This document shows, piece by piece, positions 63,464 through 64,000 of a DNA stretch of 64,000 nucleotides. The notes beneath the pieces are model-generated. The model was not told where the DNA came from. It ran no database searches and saw nothing but the letters and a program-made list of their open reading frames with translations. The translations under genes were made by a program, and so were the position numbers. How positions within the stretch are numbered: the stretch's first letter is position 1; every line of letters starts with the position of its first letter. The stretch comes from Caulobacter sp. (GTDB lineage: Bacteria > Pseudomonadota > Alphaproteobacteria > Caulobacterales > Caulobacteraceae): assembly GCA_030683005.1 (NCBI GenBank), contig JAUXMY010000030.1, positions 60,829 through 124,828 of the forward strand, in the 5' to 3' direction.

Positions 63464-64000
63464 ATGACCTTCCGCACCCTCGACGACGCCCCTTCCCTCG
63501 CCGGCCAGACCGCCCTCGTCCGCGTCGACTTCAACGTCCCGATGGAGGACGGCAAGGTCACCGAGGACACCCGGCTGCGCGTCGCCATCCCCACCATCAA
63601 CCGGCTGCGCGACGCCGGGGCCAGGGTCGTCCTGATGGCCCATTTCGACCGGCCCAAGGGCAAGGTCGTGCCTTCCATGAGCCTGAAATACATCGTCGAT
63701 GAGTTGTGCGAGGTTCTGGGCGCGCCGGTTCACTTCGCTGGCGACTGCGTGGGCGACGAGGCCCGCGCGGCGCTGGCCGACCTCGATGTCGGCGGCGTGC
63801 TGCTGCTGGAAAATGTCCGCTTCCACCCCGGCGAAGAGGCCAACGATCCCGCCTTCGCCCGACAGCTCGCCGAACTCGGCGACCTCTACGTCAATGACGC
63901 CTTCTCCGCCGCCCACCGCGCCCATGCCTCGACCGAGGGTCTGGCCCGGTTGCTGCCCGCCTATGCCGGGGAGTCGATGCGCCGCGAGCTCGACGCCCTC
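63464..64000 (+). CDS. pgk: Phosphoglycerate kinase, C-terminus cut by window edge
   Basis: First 179 residues. RVDFNVP (20-26), MAHFDRPKGKVVPSMSL, LLENVRFHPGEE and VNDAFSAAHRAHAST are phosphoglycerate-binding motifs of the N-domain; the common HFGRP reads HFDRP here. Makes ATP from 1,3-bisphosphoglycerate. AGGA nine bases before ATG 63464. The nucleotide-binding half lies beyond the window. Confidence 0.96.
   Translation, partial: MTFRTLDDAPSLAGQTALVRVDFNVPMEDGKVTEDTRLRVAIPTINRLRDAGARVVLMAHFDRPKGKVVPSMSLKYIVDELCEVLGAPVHFAGDCVGDEARAALADLDVGGVLLLENVRFHPGEEANDPAFARQLAELGDLYVNDAFSAAHRAHASTEGLARLLPAYAGESMRRELDAL

Overview
The window is high-GC DNA from an alphaproteobacterium, most likely a member of the Caulobacteraceae. 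It carries a complete holdfast-polysaccharide (hfs) gene set, and a type II secretion cluster beside a surface-lipoprotein/TonB-receptor pair as in Caulobacter. It also has two tRNAs, a trigger factor and the gap-pgk pair, so it is chromosomal. Functions were assigned by reading protein motifs, without database searches.

Layout. 1-2553: two Na+-coupled amino-acid transporters (NSS, cut by the left edge, and AGCS). 2667-10714: a glyoxalase-II-like hydrolase, a secreted protein, then a co-directional block of two-component system, EF-hand protein and MacA/MacB-type efflux ABC system. 10718-11640: PIN-toxin/Phd-antitoxin module. 11811-15942: TetR regulator with an acyl-CoA ligase, and a membrane-anchored alpha/beta hydrolase. 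16255-18456: tRNA-Ser(GCT), then a DASS anion transporter lying between two decayed IS6-type transposase fragments.

18515-40298 is the most coherent region: a Tat-exported PhoX-like protein, prepilin peptidase, a full gspC-N operon, a TonB-dependent receptor, a large surface-type lipoprotein, an ArsR-type regulator and pstSCAB. TGTCAC half-sites resembling Pho boxes lie before four of its transcription units. I read it as a phosphate-starvation scavenging and secretion island, in which phosphate uptake, a phosphatase candidate, the export machine and a surface lipoprotein probably share PhoB control.

40512-50804: a transglutaminase-like protein, then the holdfast polysaccharide cluster: hfsE-F-G-H on the plus strand, hfsC-B-A on the minus strand, hfsD divergent. 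Together they encode the priming transferase, flippase, glycosyltransferase, deacetylase, polymerase, kinase-like partner, chain-length protein and outer-membrane export protein. 50850-58277: mixed housekeeping genes (DUF2306, Sel1-like, YghU, RcnB-like, trigger factor, tRNA-Leu(TAG), amidohydrolase, a 56-residue basic protein). 58339-60650: osmoprotectant-type ABC importer with permease and binding protein fused. 60741-61751: an IS481-family element abutting a truncated GIY-YIG gene. 62281-64000: gap and the start of pgk.

Many spacers hold palindromic intergenic repeats of several types. No CRISPR array, rRNA or phage gene was seen. Long open frames opposite real genes are high-GC artefacts and are omitted.
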